A stretch of 64,000 nt of DNA from an uncultured Geobacteraceae bacterium (GCA_903901875.1 CAIUSO010000166.1:1-64000); one strand, 5' to 3'; counted from the stretch's first letter, positions 8,701 to 18,413 are shown. The notes: generated by a model not told the origin, from the letters alone. A program made the numbers and translations.

Positions 8701-9101
8701 TCCCGATGTACTGAACCGGGCTTGGCCAAACGGGCACGCAGGAACCAGGGGTGCTGGTCCGAGGTGTGATTGAGCACGAGTTCCGTAATTACCCGGATGC
8801 CCCGACTATGGGCTGCGTGAAGCAACTGCTTGAATTCGCGAATTGAGTTATAGTCCGGATTGACGGAGTAGTAATCAGCGATGTCATAGCCATCATCCCG
8901 CTGGGGAGAAGGGTAGAAAGGGAGGAGCCAGATTGCCGTGATACCGAGCTGTTGCAGATAGTCAAGTTTGCCGATTAACCCGGTAAAATCTCCAATACCG
9001 TCAGCATTGGAGTCGACGAAGGCCTTGATGTGGACCTGATAAATTATGGCATCCCGATACCAGAAGGGATTGTCTTCAAGGACGGAATTTTCATGAATCA
9101 T
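5763..9101 (-). CDS. treS: Trehalose synthase / maltokinase fusion
   Basis: 1112 residues. Residues 1 to about 560 form a GH13 trehalose synthase that isomerises maltose and trehalose: start FWYRDAIIYQVHIKAF, nucleophile region GVDGVRLDAVPYLFE, acid/base region LLSEANQWPED and FLRNHDELTLEMV. The rest is a maltokinase with a kinase-like fold (YGERFLFKLYRRLQGG, catalytic-loop CRIHGDFHLCQALF, metal-binding FVFIDFEGEP). It makes maltose 1-phosphate with ATP. TreS-Mak fusions normally feed the GlgE alpha-glucan pathway, but GlgE is not in this window. The gene is last in a five-gene operon. Its ATG overlaps the end of malQ by 11 bp, so translation is probably coupled. The distal end overlaps the convergent MFS gene. 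Confidence 0.95.
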   Translation of the reverse strand: MIHENSVLEDNPFWYRDAIIYQVHIKAFVDSNADGIGDFTGLIGKLDYLQQLGITAIWLLPFYPSPQRDDGYDIADYYSVNPDYNSIREFKQLLHAAHSRGIRVITELVLNHTSDQHPWFLRARLAKPGSVHRDFYVWSASPDKFREARIIFQDFEISNWTYDPLAKSYYWHRFYSHQPDLNYDNPRVQAEMLRVIDFWMRLGVDGVRLDAVPYLFERDGTNCENLPETHAFLKKLRAHLDASFKNRILLSEANQWPEDAAAYFGTGDESNMAYHFPLMPRMFMAIEMEDCFPIIDIIEQTPTIPEGCQWALFLRNHDELTLEMVTDEERDYMYRVYATDPRARINLGIRRRLAPLMANNHRKIELMNILLFSLPGTPIIYYGDEIGMGDNYFLGDRNGVRTPMQWNPDRNAGFSKASPQRLFMPVIIEAEYHYEAVNVENQERNPSSLLWWMRRTIAMRKRFKAFGCGTLEVLPSDNSKTLTFVRRHGEEILLIVINLSRLSQSVNIDLSRYSGMIPEEMFSHNRFPIIQESRYHFTMGPYDYFWFVLHNSEAHTKLCAECPTIILKDNQPWWDVLKGKSGELLCSSVMPHYLLRVFWFCGKAGTIRQISIVNSFQIKKDKQQFVLTFVQVTYIERDPEIYLIPMVWFAAERIKAITNLHPLATITTLSLGKIEGVLCDAVYFEEFRTLLFELMSDHVKVPGPDGCELSGTRGGSLTKNFPSRSELFPSRVSEGEQNNTSLIYGERFLFKLYRRLQGGINPEPEILKFLAEVESFKNVPEYSGSIVYHAAGGTEFDLGVLQSFVSSHGDAWQNTLTILMQFVEHLLSHKSDLPKLPSKLPTLLDVVDGGIPDQFKDLVSGLHLEMVLLLGQRTAEMHRALASNSTNSAWSTEEYSTLYQRSVFQSLRGLVQRNFQKLTVAIPLLTDDVKQRSTRVLDAEKEIIAILHKITGPRLSAMKCRIHGDFHLCQALFTGKDFVFIDFEGEPVHSLSGRRLKQSPLLDVAGMIRSFHYAAMTTLTHHGTMGHDDARILEPWLEAWYIYVSGSYLKAYLQAMKGSRLIPEDRKQLEIMLRCFLIQKVVSELGHELGTRNSITISLRGIEMLLRECSSQ

Positions 9102-10626
9102 GGTTCAATTCTCCCTGTGCTTCCCGGCCAAAGCGAGTAATCCGGCTCCGAACTGTGGTGGCAATATCTTGAGGCAGCATGTCCCAGGAAAAACGCCATT
9201 CCCAGTTGCCGAAGGTGGTGCCGGGAACGTTCATGCGAGCTTCGCTGCCCAGCTTCAATATATCCTGAAACGGTATGATTGCCGTATCAGCGACTGACAT
9301 CAATGCAGCGTTCATCAGAGCATCGGCACCGTCTTTCCCTGACGTGCCAAGATATGCGCTCATTCCGTTACGCTCTGCTTCAGTCAGGGTGTCATACCAC
9401 CCTTTCGTGGTGTTGTTGTCGTGGGTACCGGTGTATACGACACCATGTTTGACATGATTGTGTGGTAGGTCCGTAGTGGCACGTGCCGAGTCAAAAGCAA
9501 ACTGCAAGATCTTCATACCGGGATAATTGTAACGGTCGCGCAAGGTAATCACTTCGGGGGTAATCACCCCCAAATCCTCTGCAATTACCGCAAGCGGGCC
9601 CAAAGCTGACTGGAGTGCATCAAAGAATTTTTCCTTTGGCCCGGAGACCCATTGTCCATCAATTGCGGTCTGTGCGGTTGCCGGCACCTGCCAGGCGGCT
9701 TCAAAACCTCGGAAATGATCAATTCGCACAATGTCAAAAAGTTCAAACACCGCTGTAAAGCGATCAATCCACCACCGGTAGCCGTTTCGTTCCATCTCTT
9801 CCCAGTGGTAGAGCGGATTGCCCCAGAGCTGACCGGTTGCACTGAAATAGTCAGGGGGAACGCCGGCAACCACCGTCGGGTTTCCGCTTGCATCGAGAAG
9901 AAAAAGATCGCGGTGGCTCCACACATCGGCAGAATCATAGGCAACAAAGATCGGAATATCGCCGATGATGGCAATGCCATGCGAGTTGGCGTAGTTGCGT
10001 AATTCGTGCCATTGCTTCGAAACCTGCCATTGCATATATTTCTGCAGTGCAATTTCATCTGCCAGTTCTTCTGCATAGTGTGCATGCATCTTCGGGGTAC
10101 TATGGAGTGCCCCCGTGGGCCAGGTAATCCAGCTTGTACCGTGAAAATGGTGTTTGAGCGCCATAAACAGAGCATAATCGTCTAACCAGGCTGTTGTTTC
10201 ACAGAATGTACGGAACTCGCGGGTGCGCCCCGTTTCCGTACGACTGAGAAATGTTGCGCCGGCCTTTCTCAACCACGCTGTTTTTTGTACGGCGACGGCC
10301 GCAAAATCAACATGATGTTCAGGATAATGTCCCTGGAGGGGGGTCCCATTTTCACCGTCATGTTTGATTTGTTCCAGATCGATCAGAAGCGGATTGCCGC
10401 CGAAGGCACTGAATGCAGAATAGGGGGAATTGCCACAGGCGGGAGGTGTGAGAGGTAACACCTGCCAGTATGACATACCCATGGCTGCCAGCAGATCAAT
10501 GAAACGCCGGGCATCCGCACCGAGGGAACCAATGCCGCCACTGCCGGGGAGCGATGTCGGATGAAGCAGGATTCCACAGCCACGCTTGTTCAGTATGTCC
10601 CCCTCCTTGTACGTACTATTCAGCAT
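9091..10626 (-). CDS. malQ: 4-alpha-glucanotransferase (amylomaltase)
   Basis: GH77 enzyme of about 500 residues that transfers alpha-1,4-glucan segments. Family marks are GILLHPTSLPG near the start, the nucleophile Asp in DIVRIDHFRGFEAAW, the acid/base Glu in VIAEDLGVITPEV, and the third acid in YTGTHDNNTTKGWY. The start is unusual. The ATG at 10626 is embedded in the last codons of treY and has no clear ribosome site. Eleven codons later a CTG at 10593 follows a strong AAGGAGG at 8-base spacing, exactly where homologues begin. Translation may therefore start at CTG, or the motif may act as an internal booster. A longer N-terminus to 10974 is only overlap with treY in another frame. Neighbours show a role in glycogen or maltodextrin remodelling. 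Confidence 0.92.
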   Translation of the reverse strand: MLNSTYKEGDILNKRGCGILLHPTSLPGSGGIGSLGADARRFIDLLAAMGMSYWQVLPLTPPACGNSPYSAFSAFGGNPLLIDLEQIKHDGENGTPLQGHYPEHHVDFAAVAVQKTAWLRKAGATFLSRTETGRTREFRTFCETTAWLDDYALFMALKHHFHGTSWITWPTGALHSTPKMHAHYAEELADEIALQKYMQWQVSKQWHELRNYANSHGIAIIGDIPIFVAYDSADVWSHRDLFLLDASGNPTVVAGVPPDYFSATGQLWGNPLYHWEEMERNGYRWWIDRFTAVFELFDIVRIDHFRGFEAAWQVPATAQTAIDGQWVSGPKEKFFDALQSALGPLAVIAEDLGVITPEVITLRDRYNYPGMKILQFAFDSARATTDLPHNHVKHGVVYTGTHDNNTTKGWYDTLTEAERNGMSAYLGTSGKDGADALMNAALMSVADTAIIPFQDILKLGSEARMNVPGTTFGNWEWRFSWDMLPQDIATTVRSRITRFGREAQGELNHDS

Positions 10627-13528
10627 CACGGACACGCTCCAGCAGGGCCACCGGAAATACGGAAAGGATGTCAGATAATGCCAGACCCATCGTGCCTTCC
10701 CGGCTTTCCGGGCGTATAACTTCTCCGGTAAAAATATTGCGATAACGGTCTGCCGTCGTTTCCGGCGCAAGCAGTATCCTGGTATCCAGCCAGGCAGTAT
10801 GCCCCATCGGCAGGTTGCTGCCGTTTCCCGGCAGGCCGCTGCAAAAACGGGGCACAACCACCAAAAAGGAACTGTCATCCCGTGAACGCTCAAAGGAGCA
10901 GACATGCTCTGAGAACGGGCCTGCAACGGACAGAGGCTGGTACTTTCCTGATTCAAAGACTGCTCGGTGGTCACGGCGAAAACAGAGTGCTTTATAGGTC
11001 AGATAGAGTTTTATGCGGCCATCGTTTCGGGTCACCATTACTTCTTCGGCCGTTGCCATGGGCCCTGCTGAGGCTTCCCCATGGAGCAGCCCCTCCAGCA
11101 GTTTTTTCCGCAGGCTAAAGTCAACGGGACGTCGGTTGTCAGGATCCACCAGGCTGAAATCCCATAATTCGTTGCCCTGATAGATGTCGGGAATCCCCGG
11201 CGAGGTGATTTTAAGCAGGGTCTGGGAAAGGGAGTTGAACATGCCACAGGACGAGATCAATTGGTGGAATTTTTCAAAATCGGCGAAAAAACTATTGTAC
11301 CTTGATTTCGTCAGGATTGAACCAATGAACAGGGTTACGGCATCCTCATACATCATATTGGGGCTGATCCAACTGCTGTTGACCTTGGCCTCTCGCATGG
11401 CTTTAACCATGTACTCGATGATGCGTGTACGAAACAGGGCAAACTCACTATCGTCCTGACTGCACAACGGCCACGTTCCAACCAGTGTCTGATAGAGCAG
11501 ATACTCTTCGTTGCGGTCGGGAACCGGCTTGTCATCGATCATTTTGATGAATTTACGGTTTTGGCGGTTCCAGCGTGAAATGCCTTTGCGCCATTGCTCA
11601 GGGATTTCCGAGAGCACGTTAATTCTGGCGCGGACATCCTCGCTTCTTTTGGTGTCATGGGTTGATGTTGCCAGCATGGTGAGTGGATGGTTTTTGCAGC
11701 GCTCCATATTTTGGCTGTGGAACGCCTCCAGACTGATTCCGAAGCGATCCGGGTTTCCTCCCACCTCATTCAGGGAAACAAGCCTGTTGTACACATAAAA
11801 GGCGGAGTCCTCGACCCCTTTGGCCATAACCGGCCCGGTGATCTGTTGAAACCGTTTTACAAAATCGAGCCACGACTGTTTGTGCTCATCGGACATGGTG
11901 GCCGGAAAACGAAGCAACAGGACATCGCGGATGAAATCGAAAACTGACGCGCTGATAGCCGGATTGTGGCGCTTTGCCCGGACCACTGCCGTTTCAATAT
12001 AGTGGCGATCACGTTCGGTGATGGTAAAAGAGTTGATATACGTGCGGTATACCGGAAAATGAGCGATCACATCCACAATGGACTTGGTCAGGCTGTTGAG
12101 GGTAAAGTCCCGCGTATGTCGGCTCTGTTCCGATAATTTATTGAGATGGTATCCCAGCATGTTAATTTCACTGGACATGGCCACCTGCATGACAAGCTTT
12201 TTCGTGGTGAGTGACACATCCTGAAATACTATTCGGCGCTGCACGAAGTGTGTGTAGAGCGTATCAAACAGGCGGGCATTGGCACTATTGACAAACAGTC
12301 CGGTTACCTGAATCGCAAAATCGTACCCGGTGGTACCGGAAATCGGCCAGCTATCGGGAAGCTGTTCGGCGTTCATAAGTATTTTTTCGCCGATGAGGTA
12401 GAACTCCGTGCCGGAAGGGTCCGTGGAACCAGTATGGTGCTGCGTTTCACACGCCGACAGGAGTCTCTTGAAATACTCTTCCGGTTCCAGGAGGCCGTCG
12501 GCATGATCAATACGTAAGCCGTTAACCTTTCCTGTATTTACCAGGGAGAGGACAAGCCGGTGTGTCTCCTCGAAGACAATCGGGTCTTCAACCCTGATGG
12601 CACCAAGGAAGTTGATATCGAAAAATCTCCGGTAGTTGATTTCCTCGGTAGCGACCCGCCAATGGGCTATGCGGTACACCTGTTCCCGCAGAAGTGCTTC
12701 CAATAGATCGAAACTGCTTGGAACACCAACTTTTCCGTTGAAGGTTGCCACATTATCGTCAATAAATATTCGTATTTCACTGCTCGTCTGATACAGGTTC
12801 TGGAGACGCCTTTTAACAACGATCTTTTCCAGGTACCGCTCTGCGACAAGCTCGGAATTCAGCTCAGTCGTGGCGGGCAGATGTCCGAGGGCGGTGACGA
12901 TGCTGGTCAGCTCCTGAATGAGCGGATTGTCATCGCCAAGGTCACGTTCCACTGCTTCAATGTTGAGTGTCAGGATACTGTTATACGTTTTCGGAATGAT
13001 CGGGAGGGTATGTTCGTAGTAATGTATGAAAAAGGAACCCTCCTCAAAGACTAATGTCAGTTCTCCATTTTCCAGCACGGTTCCGTATTGGTCACCCAAA
13101 ATCGGAATCAGTATTTTGTTGTCCAGCTCTTTTTTGAGCGGATGCCAGTTGATGTCGAAGAAACCTGCATAGTGGGCACTTGGTCCGTTTTCCAGCACAT
13201 CCATCCATAATGCATTTCCTTGTCCCTCAATGCACATATGGTTCGGGACAATATCCAGAATCTGCCCCATGGCGCACCGTTCAAGGCTGTCAGTCAGCGC
13301 GTTGAATTCCTCTTGTGAACCGATTTCCGGATTGAGGCTGTTTTGATCCAGCACGTCGTACCCGTGGACGCTCCCCTTACGTGAGGTAAAATAGGGTGAA
13401 GCATATATATCGCTGATGCCGATGGCTTTCAGGTAACCGGTTATTTCTGCCGCATCGATAAAGCGAAAAAGTGTGTTGAACTGAAGTCGATAGGTTGCAG
13501 TCGGAATTCCCTGTCTCTTACCGTTCAT
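10616..13528 (-). CDS. treY: Maltooligosyl trehalose synthase
   Basis: 970 residues. TreY rearranges the reducing end of malto-oligosaccharides into a trehalosyl unit. It starts [15 protein letters not shown] and then shows the GH13 blocks [44 protein letters not shown] (nucleophile Asp) and [17 protein letters not shown]. The length is typical of the family. The ATG overlaps the stop of the GH57 gene by 4 bp, and the last 11 bp overlap the possible malQ start. TreY works with TreZ, encoded two genes upstream, to release trehalose from glycogen. Confidence 0.95.
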   Translation of the reverse strand: MNGKRQGIPTATYRLQFNTLFRFIDAAEITGYLKAIGISDIYASPYFTSRKGSVHGYDVLDQNSLNPEIGSQEEFNALTDSLERCAMGQILDIVPNHMCIEGQGNALWMDVLENGPSAHYAGFFDINWHPLKKELDNKILIPILGDQYGTVLENGELTLVFEEGSFFIHYYEHTLPIIPKTYNSILTLNIEAVERDLGDDNPLIQELTSIVTALGHLPATTELNSELVAERYLEKIVVKRRLQNLYQTSSEIRIFIDDNVATFNGKVGVPSSFDLLEALLREQVYRIAHWRVATEEINYRRFFDINFLGAIRVEDPIVFEETHRLVLSLVNTGKVNGLRIDHADGLLEPEEYFKRLLSACETQHHTGSTDPSGTEFYLIGEKILMNAEQLPDSWPISGTTGYDFAIQVTGLFVNSANARLFDTLYTHFVQRRIVFQDVSLTTKKLVMQVAMSSEINMLGYHLNKLSEQSRHTRDFTLNSLTKSIVDVIAHFPVYRTYINSFTITERDRHYIETAVVRAKRHNPAISASVFDFIRDVLLLRFPATMSDEHKQSWLDFVKRFQQITGPVMAKGVEDSAFYVYNRLVSLNEVGGNPDRFGISLEAFHSQNMERCKNHPLTMLATSTHDTKRSEDVRARINVLSEIPEQWRKGISRWNRQNRKFIKMIDDKPVPDRNEEYLLYQTLVGTWPLCSQDDSEFALFRTRIIEYMVKAMREAKVNSSWISPNMMYEDAVTLFIGSILTKSRYNSFFADFEKFHQLISSCGMFNSLSQTLLKITSPGIPDIYQGNELWDFSLVDPDNRRPVDFSLRKKLLEGLLHGEASAGPMATAEEVMVTRNDGRIKLYLTYKALCFRRDHRAVFESGKYQPLSVAGPFSEHVCSFERSRDDSSFLVVVPRFCSGLPGNGSNLPMGHTAWLDTRILLAPETTADRYRNIFTGEVIRPESREGTMGLALSDILSVFPVALLERVRDAE

Positions 13529-15966
13529 ATAGTTCCCTTTGGTGTCGCACGGAGGGCAGGCATATTAAAACGCAACACAGTACCGAGCGTATTTATTGCT
13601 TCATCTTCATTTGTTTCGTCGATTGTGGCGGAGGTGGCAGCCCCATGTGGGTGAAACATAGTCCAGTACATATTTTGTGCTTGCCAGAGATTCACTTCCA
13701 CCGGCAGGAGCAATATGGCCTCGACCAATACCAGGAGTTCACTTAAACGCCGGGTATTTTTCTGGTCCTCCTGCAGAGCGTGCATCGTCTGCTCCAATCT
13801 GCGACGGATGATGAATTCAAGTGCCACACAGTTCAGGGTAATTTTCCAGTTTATTATTTCACTGGCAACCTCCCTGATTCTTTCTACGTCGATTGTTTCC
13901 GAAGCGAAGATTTTCTGCAGAGTGAGATTCAAGGCATCTCCGGCAGTTGTTGCGAAATAGTCAGGTACCGGCATGCCGGTTTCCCTGACAAATCCCATCA
14001 GGCTTTTGCTGTTCTCGTAGAGTGTAATTAATTTATCCTCAAACTCTTTGAGTGTGTCGGCAAGGATGTGCTGCAGAATATTCCGTTGTTCATCCCGAAA
14101 CAGATCTTTCAGTGAATAATTGTGCATACCGAAATGGGTGTCTATCAGCCTGATCACAGCGGCAAAATCGCATCCGGTAAAGGCGGCCGTAACCTCCTGT
14201 TTCATGGTCTGGTAGGCGGTATCACCTAAAAAGGAGCAGGCACCGCAATTGAGGGTCTGTCCGCCAAAATAGAGGTTGCAGAAACTTATTCGGGCTGTTT
14301 TGCGAGTGACGTGGGAGCGTAAGCGGATGTTTCCTATGGCAACTTTCATCTGTCCGGCGTGGAGAATCAGGCAATCCTCCTTGATGGCACGGTAGCTGAA
14401 AATATCAGTTTCCTCTCCATATTCTTCAAAGACATAACTAACGGCATAATGCACACCGACTTTGATTGAATCAATCATGGCGGTATCAACATATGTTGCA
14501 TATATTTTCGACCCATCGCCCTGTGCGGGGATATTACTGACGGCCAGTGCCAGCTGTTCCAGGAAGGGTGTTTTGATTTCGTGAAGGCAGTACTTTTCTG
14601 CCAACTGTATGGCTCGCGCGGCGTACTGAACAATCTGAACCGTTTCCAGGCCGGACAGTTCGTCAAAAAACCAGCCGCAACTGGTGTACATAAGGAGAGC
14701 ATGCCGCTGCATCTCAAGCAGGCTGAGGACCGTTACGATTGCGTCATCATCCAGGGGATGCCGGGAATGCTTGAGGAGAAAGGCGGCGACATTTTCTTCG
14801 GAACGGTTAAGCATGACATGTATATAGTCATTACGCGCCTCCCACGGGTCTATTATATAGTCGGCCATGACGTCCTCATACCCGGCAAATAACTGGGCAC
14901 TCAGCCAATCGATGGCACTTCGCAGCGGAATTCGCCACTGCTGGTTCCAACCGCTTTGTGCTCCCGAGTTGCAACCGCAATCACTCTTCCAGCGCTCAAT
15001 ACCGTGCATGCAGCTCCATGAGCTATTCTCGATGATTTGTACTTCATGGCTGGCAGGATACAACGCAAGGTATTCTCCATAGTTGGTGAGGCGTGCCTGA
15101 CCATTCGATTCAATACTGCTCAGGGCATGGCCCAGAGCCATCTCGCCAAAGTGATGGTGATGGCCGTAGGTCTCTCCGTCGGTGGCAATATGTACCAATT
15201 GGGGATGACTACTCTGCTCCGAAAATCCGGTCATAAGCCGGGCGGCAAACTTTTCTCCGCTATCCAGCAAATTTTCAAACGCCACGGCTTGGGAAATAGG
15301 GCCGTCATAAAAGAATATGGTGATACTCCGTCCAGAAGGGAGGCGGCAGAGATAGGGGCGCGAGGGGTCAATGCGTGAACCGCTGACATCCTTCCATCTC
15401 CCGATAGCGATCTTTCGTACCCGCCCGGCCTGATGGGGCGCAAGGATGGTGTAATGGATCCCTTCTTCGGCCAACACCTCCAATGTTGCCAGATCTACGG
15501 CGGTTTCCGCAAGCCACATCCCCTCGGGAAATCGCTGGAAGCGATGCTCGAAGTCTTTGATTCCCCAGCGCACCTCCGTCCGTTTATCGCTCAGGCTGGC
15601 CAGCGGCATGATGATGTGGTTATACACTTGCGCCAGGGCGGCTCCATGACCGGAGCGCCAGAGCATACTCTGGCGGTCTGCGGCCAGAATCGCTGCGTAG
15701 GTCTCAGGAGCATGTGTTTCCATCCAGGAAAGGAGTGTCGGTCCGAAATTAAAACTGATGCGGGCGTAATTGCAGACAATACCCCTGATACGACCCTCGG
15801 AATCCTGATCACGGGAGGCGGTATTGGGAGCGTAGCACTCTGCGGTAATCCTTTCATTCCAATCATGATACGGATAAGCCGAATCCTGAATCTCAACTGA
15901 TTCAAGCCATGGATTCTCACGGGGTGGCTGGTAAAAATGGCCATGTATACAGAGGAAACGCTCCAT
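13525..15966 (-). CDS. GH57-family glycosidase with DUF3536 C-terminus
   Basis: 813 residues. The N-terminal half is a GH57 (alpha-amylase/4-alpha-glucanotransferase type) barrel: FLCIHGHFYQPPRENPWLE, ISFNFGPTLLSWMETHAPE and FPEGMWLAETAVDLATLEVL with the likely catalytic Glu. The C-terminal half matches the DUF3536 extension usual in this subfamily, whose job is unknown. It probably cuts or branches alpha-glucan before TreY/TreZ act (inference from context). Start and stop overlap the neighbouring genes (TAATG with treZ, ATGA with treY), which indicates tight translational coupling. This subfamily has few characterised members, so the exact bond specificity is open. Confidence 0.88.
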   Translation of the reverse strand: MERFLCIHGHFYQPPRENPWLESVEIQDSAYPYHDWNERITAECYAPNTASRDQDSEGRIRGIVCNYARISFNFGPTLLSWMETHAPETYAAILAADRQSMLWRSGHGAALAQVYNHIIMPLASLSDKRTEVRWGIKDFEHRFQRFPEGMWLAETAVDLATLEVLAEEGIHYTILAPHQAGRVRKIAIGRWKDVSGSRIDPSRPYLCRLPSGRSITIFFYDGPISQAVAFENLLDSGEKFAARLMTGFSEQSSHPQLVHIATDGETYGHHHHFGEMALGHALSSIESNGQARLTNYGEYLALYPASHEVQIIENSSWSCMHGIERWKSDCGCNSGAQSGWNQQWRIPLRSAIDWLSAQLFAGYEDVMADYIIDPWEARNDYIHVMLNRSEENVAAFLLKHSRHPLDDDAIVTVLSLLEMQRHALLMYTSCGWFFDELSGLETVQIVQYAARAIQLAEKYCLHEIKTPFLEQLALAVSNIPAQGDGSKIYATYVDTAMIDSIKVGVHYAVSYVFEEYGEETDIFSYRAIKEDCLILHAGQMKVAIGNIRLRSHVTRKTARISFCNLYFGGQTLNCGACSFLGDTAYQTMKQEVTAAFTGCDFAAVIRLIDTHFGMHNYSLKDLFRDEQRNILQHILADTLKEFEDKLITLYENSKSLMGFVRETGMPVPDYFATTAGDALNLTLQKIFASETIDVERIREVASEIINWKITLNCVALEFIIRRRLEQTMHALQEDQKNTRRLSELLVLVEAILLLPVEVNLWQAQNMYWTMFHPHGAATSATIDETNEDEAINTLGTVLRFNMPALRATPKGTI

Positions 15967-17795
15967 TAGAATTGCTCCTTTACGTAGATGCTGACTCCGA
16001 ATGGTTCCAGCGTTGGGAATGTTTCAGGGCGGTCAGCATCCACCGTTATATGACTTCCGGTTACCGGCGTATCTGAAGAGCTGAGCAGTAGCTGCATGGT
16101 TCCGGCCATTAACGGCGGGAGGCAGATGTGGCTGTTACCGCTGTAGTTGAACAGGCAGATCACCTGACTCTGCCCGGCACTCCGTTTGATGACCAACAGC
16201 TGTTGCTCTTCACAGATAACTATCTCCATGGCCTCTCTGTGGAGCCGGGCGAGGGGAGGGCATGCTTTGCGCAGACGAATTAATTCGCGGTAGAAGCTGT
16301 AGATTTCCTGGTGGTCGCCGTGATGTCGCTGCTCCTGGTTGACTTTTGCCGACAGGAACGCCATTTCTGCCCCTGGATCAACAGGTTCCCCCTTGTCGGC
16401 AGAGTCGGTGAATTCCTCCCGGCGTCCGCGCTTGACAGATTCCAGGAGAACCGGGTCACCGTGGCTGACAAAATAGGGAAATGGTGCCGTTTCCCCATAC
16501 TCCTCTCCCATGAAGAGCAACGGCAGATAGGGGGAGAGGATGACTGTTGCGGCGGCAAGTTTGAGCTGTTGCGTGGAGAGGTGTTCGGCCGGCCGTTCGC
16601 CGCGCATCCGGTTGCCCACTTGATCATGATTTTGGGAAAAGGCCACCAGTTGGGTGGGCGGAACTGCGGCCGAGGAATTACCATGGTGCCGACATCTGAA
16701 GGAAGAATAACAGCCGGAGAGGACAAATCCTTCCTTAAATCCTTTGACCAGATGGGAAAACAGGCCGAAATCCTTATAGTACCCGCTCCGGTCACCGGTG
16801 AGCAGTGTCCGCAGGGCATGATGGAAATCGTCATTCCACTGGGCATCCAGACCATAGCCTCCGACTGCGGTCGGATTAATCACCCTCACATCGTTCAGGT
16901 CGCTTTCCGCAATAACGTGTACGTGGCGACCGACAGTGATTCCTGTCCGATGGACCGCCTCGGTGAGTTCCTGAAGAATATGCAGAGCACTGAAATCGTA
17001 AATGCCGTGAATGGCATCGAGGCGCAGGGCATCAACATGGAATTCAGTAATCCAATACAGGGCGTTGGCGATGAAATAGTGGCGTACCTGATCGCTGTCG
17101 GGGCCATCAAAATTGACAGCATCTCCCCAGGGGGTGCGGTAGCGGTCGGTAAAGTAGGGGCCAAATGCGTGCAGATAGTTGCCTTCCGGCCCAAGATGGT
17201 TGTAGACCACGTCCAGAGTTACGGCCAAACCTCTGACATGACAGGCATCCACCAGTCGTTTCAAGCCATCGGGGCCTCCATAGCTGTTCTGGGGTGCGAA
17301 GAGAAAGGTGCCGTCGTAGCCCCAGTTTCGTTCCCCCGGAAACTGGGCCACCGGCATCAGTTCCACTGCGGTGATGCCGAGTTCGCACAGGTAATCCAGA
17401 CGGGAAATGGCCCCATCAAAGGTACCTTCCGGTGTGAACGTCCCCACATGCAACTCGTAAAAGATATACTTTTCAAGTGCGATACCCCGCCACAGTTTGT
17501 CGCTCCAATGAAATGAATGGTCGATCACCTGGGAGGCACCATGCACTCCGTCAGGCTGGCTGCGTGAAGCCGGGTCGGGAAGTCGGACGGTACCATCGAG
17601 CCAATACCAGTAGCGGTCACCCGCTTTGGCAGGGAATTCTCCCTCGAAATATTCGCCATTTCGTTGCAGCGTTGACTTCGGTGCCCCGGCGTCCACCAGT
17701 TCCACTGCGACAGACGTGGCCGACGGTGCCCATACTCTGAAGCAGGTTGTACCATCTTGTGTGCGTGCACCGATATCGAGGTAAAAGTGGGACAT
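15966..17795 (-). CDS. treZ: Maltooligosyl trehalose trehalohydrolase
   Basis: 609 residues, first gene of the alpha-glucan operon. TreZ hydrolyses the maltooligosyl-trehalose made by TreY and frees trehalose. An N-terminal CBM48-like domain (CFRVWAPSATSVAVEL) precedes a GH13 barrel: FYELHVGTFTPEGTF, VYNHLGPEGNYL, FHVDALRLDAIHGI (nucleophile Asp), HVIAESDLND (acid/base Glu) and AFSQNHDQVGNR. The ATG at 17795 opens the operon about 60 bp after a sigma-54 promoter (17854-17869), with an enhancer at 17966-17993. The whole trehalose/glucan operon would then be activated by a sigma-54 enhancer-binding protein, probably under stress or carbon/energy imbalance (inference). Confidence 0.95.
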   Translation of the reverse strand: MSHFYLDIGARTQDGTTCFRVWAPSATSVAVELVDAGAPKSTLQRNGEYFEGEFPAKAGDRYWYWLDGTVRLPDPASRSQPDGVHGASQVIDHSFHWSDKLWRGIALEKYIFYELHVGTFTPEGTFDGAISRLDYLCELGITAVELMPVAQFPGERNWGYDGTFLFAPQNSYGGPDGLKRLVDACHVRGLAVTLDVVYNHLGPEGNYLHAFGPYFTDRYRTPWGDAVNFDGPDSDQVRHYFIANALYWITEFHVDALRLDAIHGIYDFSALHILQELTEAVHRTGITVGRHVHVIAESDLNDVRVINPTAVGGYGLDAQWNDDFHHALRTLLTGDRSGYYKDFGLFSHLVKGFKEGFVLSGCYSSFRCRHHGNSSAAVPPTQLVAFSQNHDQVGNRMRGERPAEHLSTQQLKLAAATVILSPYLPLLFMGEEYGETAPFPYFVSHGDPVLLESVKRGRREEFTDSADKGEPVDPGAEMAFLSAKVNQEQRHHGDHQEIYSFYRELIRLRKACPPLARLHREAMEIVICEEQQLLVIKRSAGQSQVICLFNYSGNSHICLPPLMAGTMQLLLSSSDTPVTGSHITVDADRPETFPTLEPFGVSIYVKEQF

Positions 17796-17853
17796 AATCA
17801 GCGCTATCCTTAAGTCGTGGCCGTATTATATTTGAAATGAGTGTAATTGAGGT

Positions 17854-17869
17854 AGCAAGGAATCTGCCA
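17854..17869 (-). promoter_or_regulatory. Sigma-54 promoter of the treZ operon
   Basis: The minus strand reads TGGCAGATTCCTTGCT, a near-consensus -24/-12 element with TTGCT at -12. It lies about 60 bp upstream of the treZ start codon. Confidence 0.8.
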
Positions 17870-17965
17870 ATAAGCGGGAATGCAGAAGGTTTGAATAAGA
17901 TAAAAATAAAAGCCAGTTAGGTAAGTAAGACGGAGGGTTGATGGATAGTAATACCGTATCATCCG

Positions 17966-17993
17966 CACTATATGGTAGAACCGCAACATATGG
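17966..17993. promoter_or_regulatory. Sigma-54 enhancer: two direct CATATGG-like boxes
   Basis: Boxes CACTATATGG (17966-17975) and CAACATATGG (17984-17993) are direct repeats 18 bp apart, separated by TAGAACCG. The site starts 97 bp upstream of the treZ promoter. The spacer and one box recur at 24813-24838 in front of another sigma-54 gene. This is the clearest copy of the element. Confidence 0.7.
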
Positions 17994-18129
17994 ACACGGG
18001 GAGTAGTGGCGGATTACCACTGATCCGGGAACGTCAGACCGGGGAAGTGAGGGGATGGAATAAAAAAGGTATGAGCGGTAAATGTGGGCCTCGGATTTCG
18101 ACATTTTCTGCAAATTTGGTTTACAACGT

Positions 18130-18405
18130 ATGAACTTGACAGTATACCAAAAAAAGGGGAAGAGCACTGGACAGGACTATTACACACCGGAAGAACTTTC
18201 ACCGGAACTGAAGACTAATCGTGCGGGTGTCTGTATCCGTGGTGGGAGGGTTAAGGAGGACTTGACACAAAAGCAACTTGCAGAGCAGATTGGTATAGCA
18301 CAGCACCATATCAGTGAGATGGAGAACGGCAAAAGAACCGTCGGCAAGGAGATGGCCAAGAAGCTGGCGGAAGTTCTGAATGTTGATTACCGGGTTTTTT
18401 TATAG
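18130..18405 (+). CDS. Small XRE-family HTH protein (antitoxin-like)
   Basis: 91 residues from the ATG at 18130. The C-terminal half is a classic Cro/C1-type helix-turn-helix (LTQKQLAEQIGIAQHHISEMENGKRTVGKEMAKKLAEVL) ending at NVDYRVFL. The N-terminus (YYTPEELSPELKTN) is typical of solitary XRE antitoxin-like proteins. No RelE/HigB-like toxin frame is seen next to it, so it is either an orphan or a stand-alone regulator. The ribosome site is weak, and an in-frame ATG at 18082 is possible but equally unsupported. It points away from the treZ operon and towards the end of the acetoacetate decarboxylase gene. Confidence 0.7.
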   Translation: MNLTVYQKKGKSTGQDYYTPEELSPELKTNRAGVCIRGGRVKEDLTQKQLAEQIGIAQHHISEMENGKRTVGKEMAKKLAEVLNVDYRVFL

Positions 18406-18413
18406 AATTCTGG

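Noticed and set aside
16311-17516. Long open frame of about 400 codons on plus, antisense to treZ
   Set aside because: It mirrors treZ codon use on the other strand and shows no recognisable domain. treZ has full catalytic motifs here.
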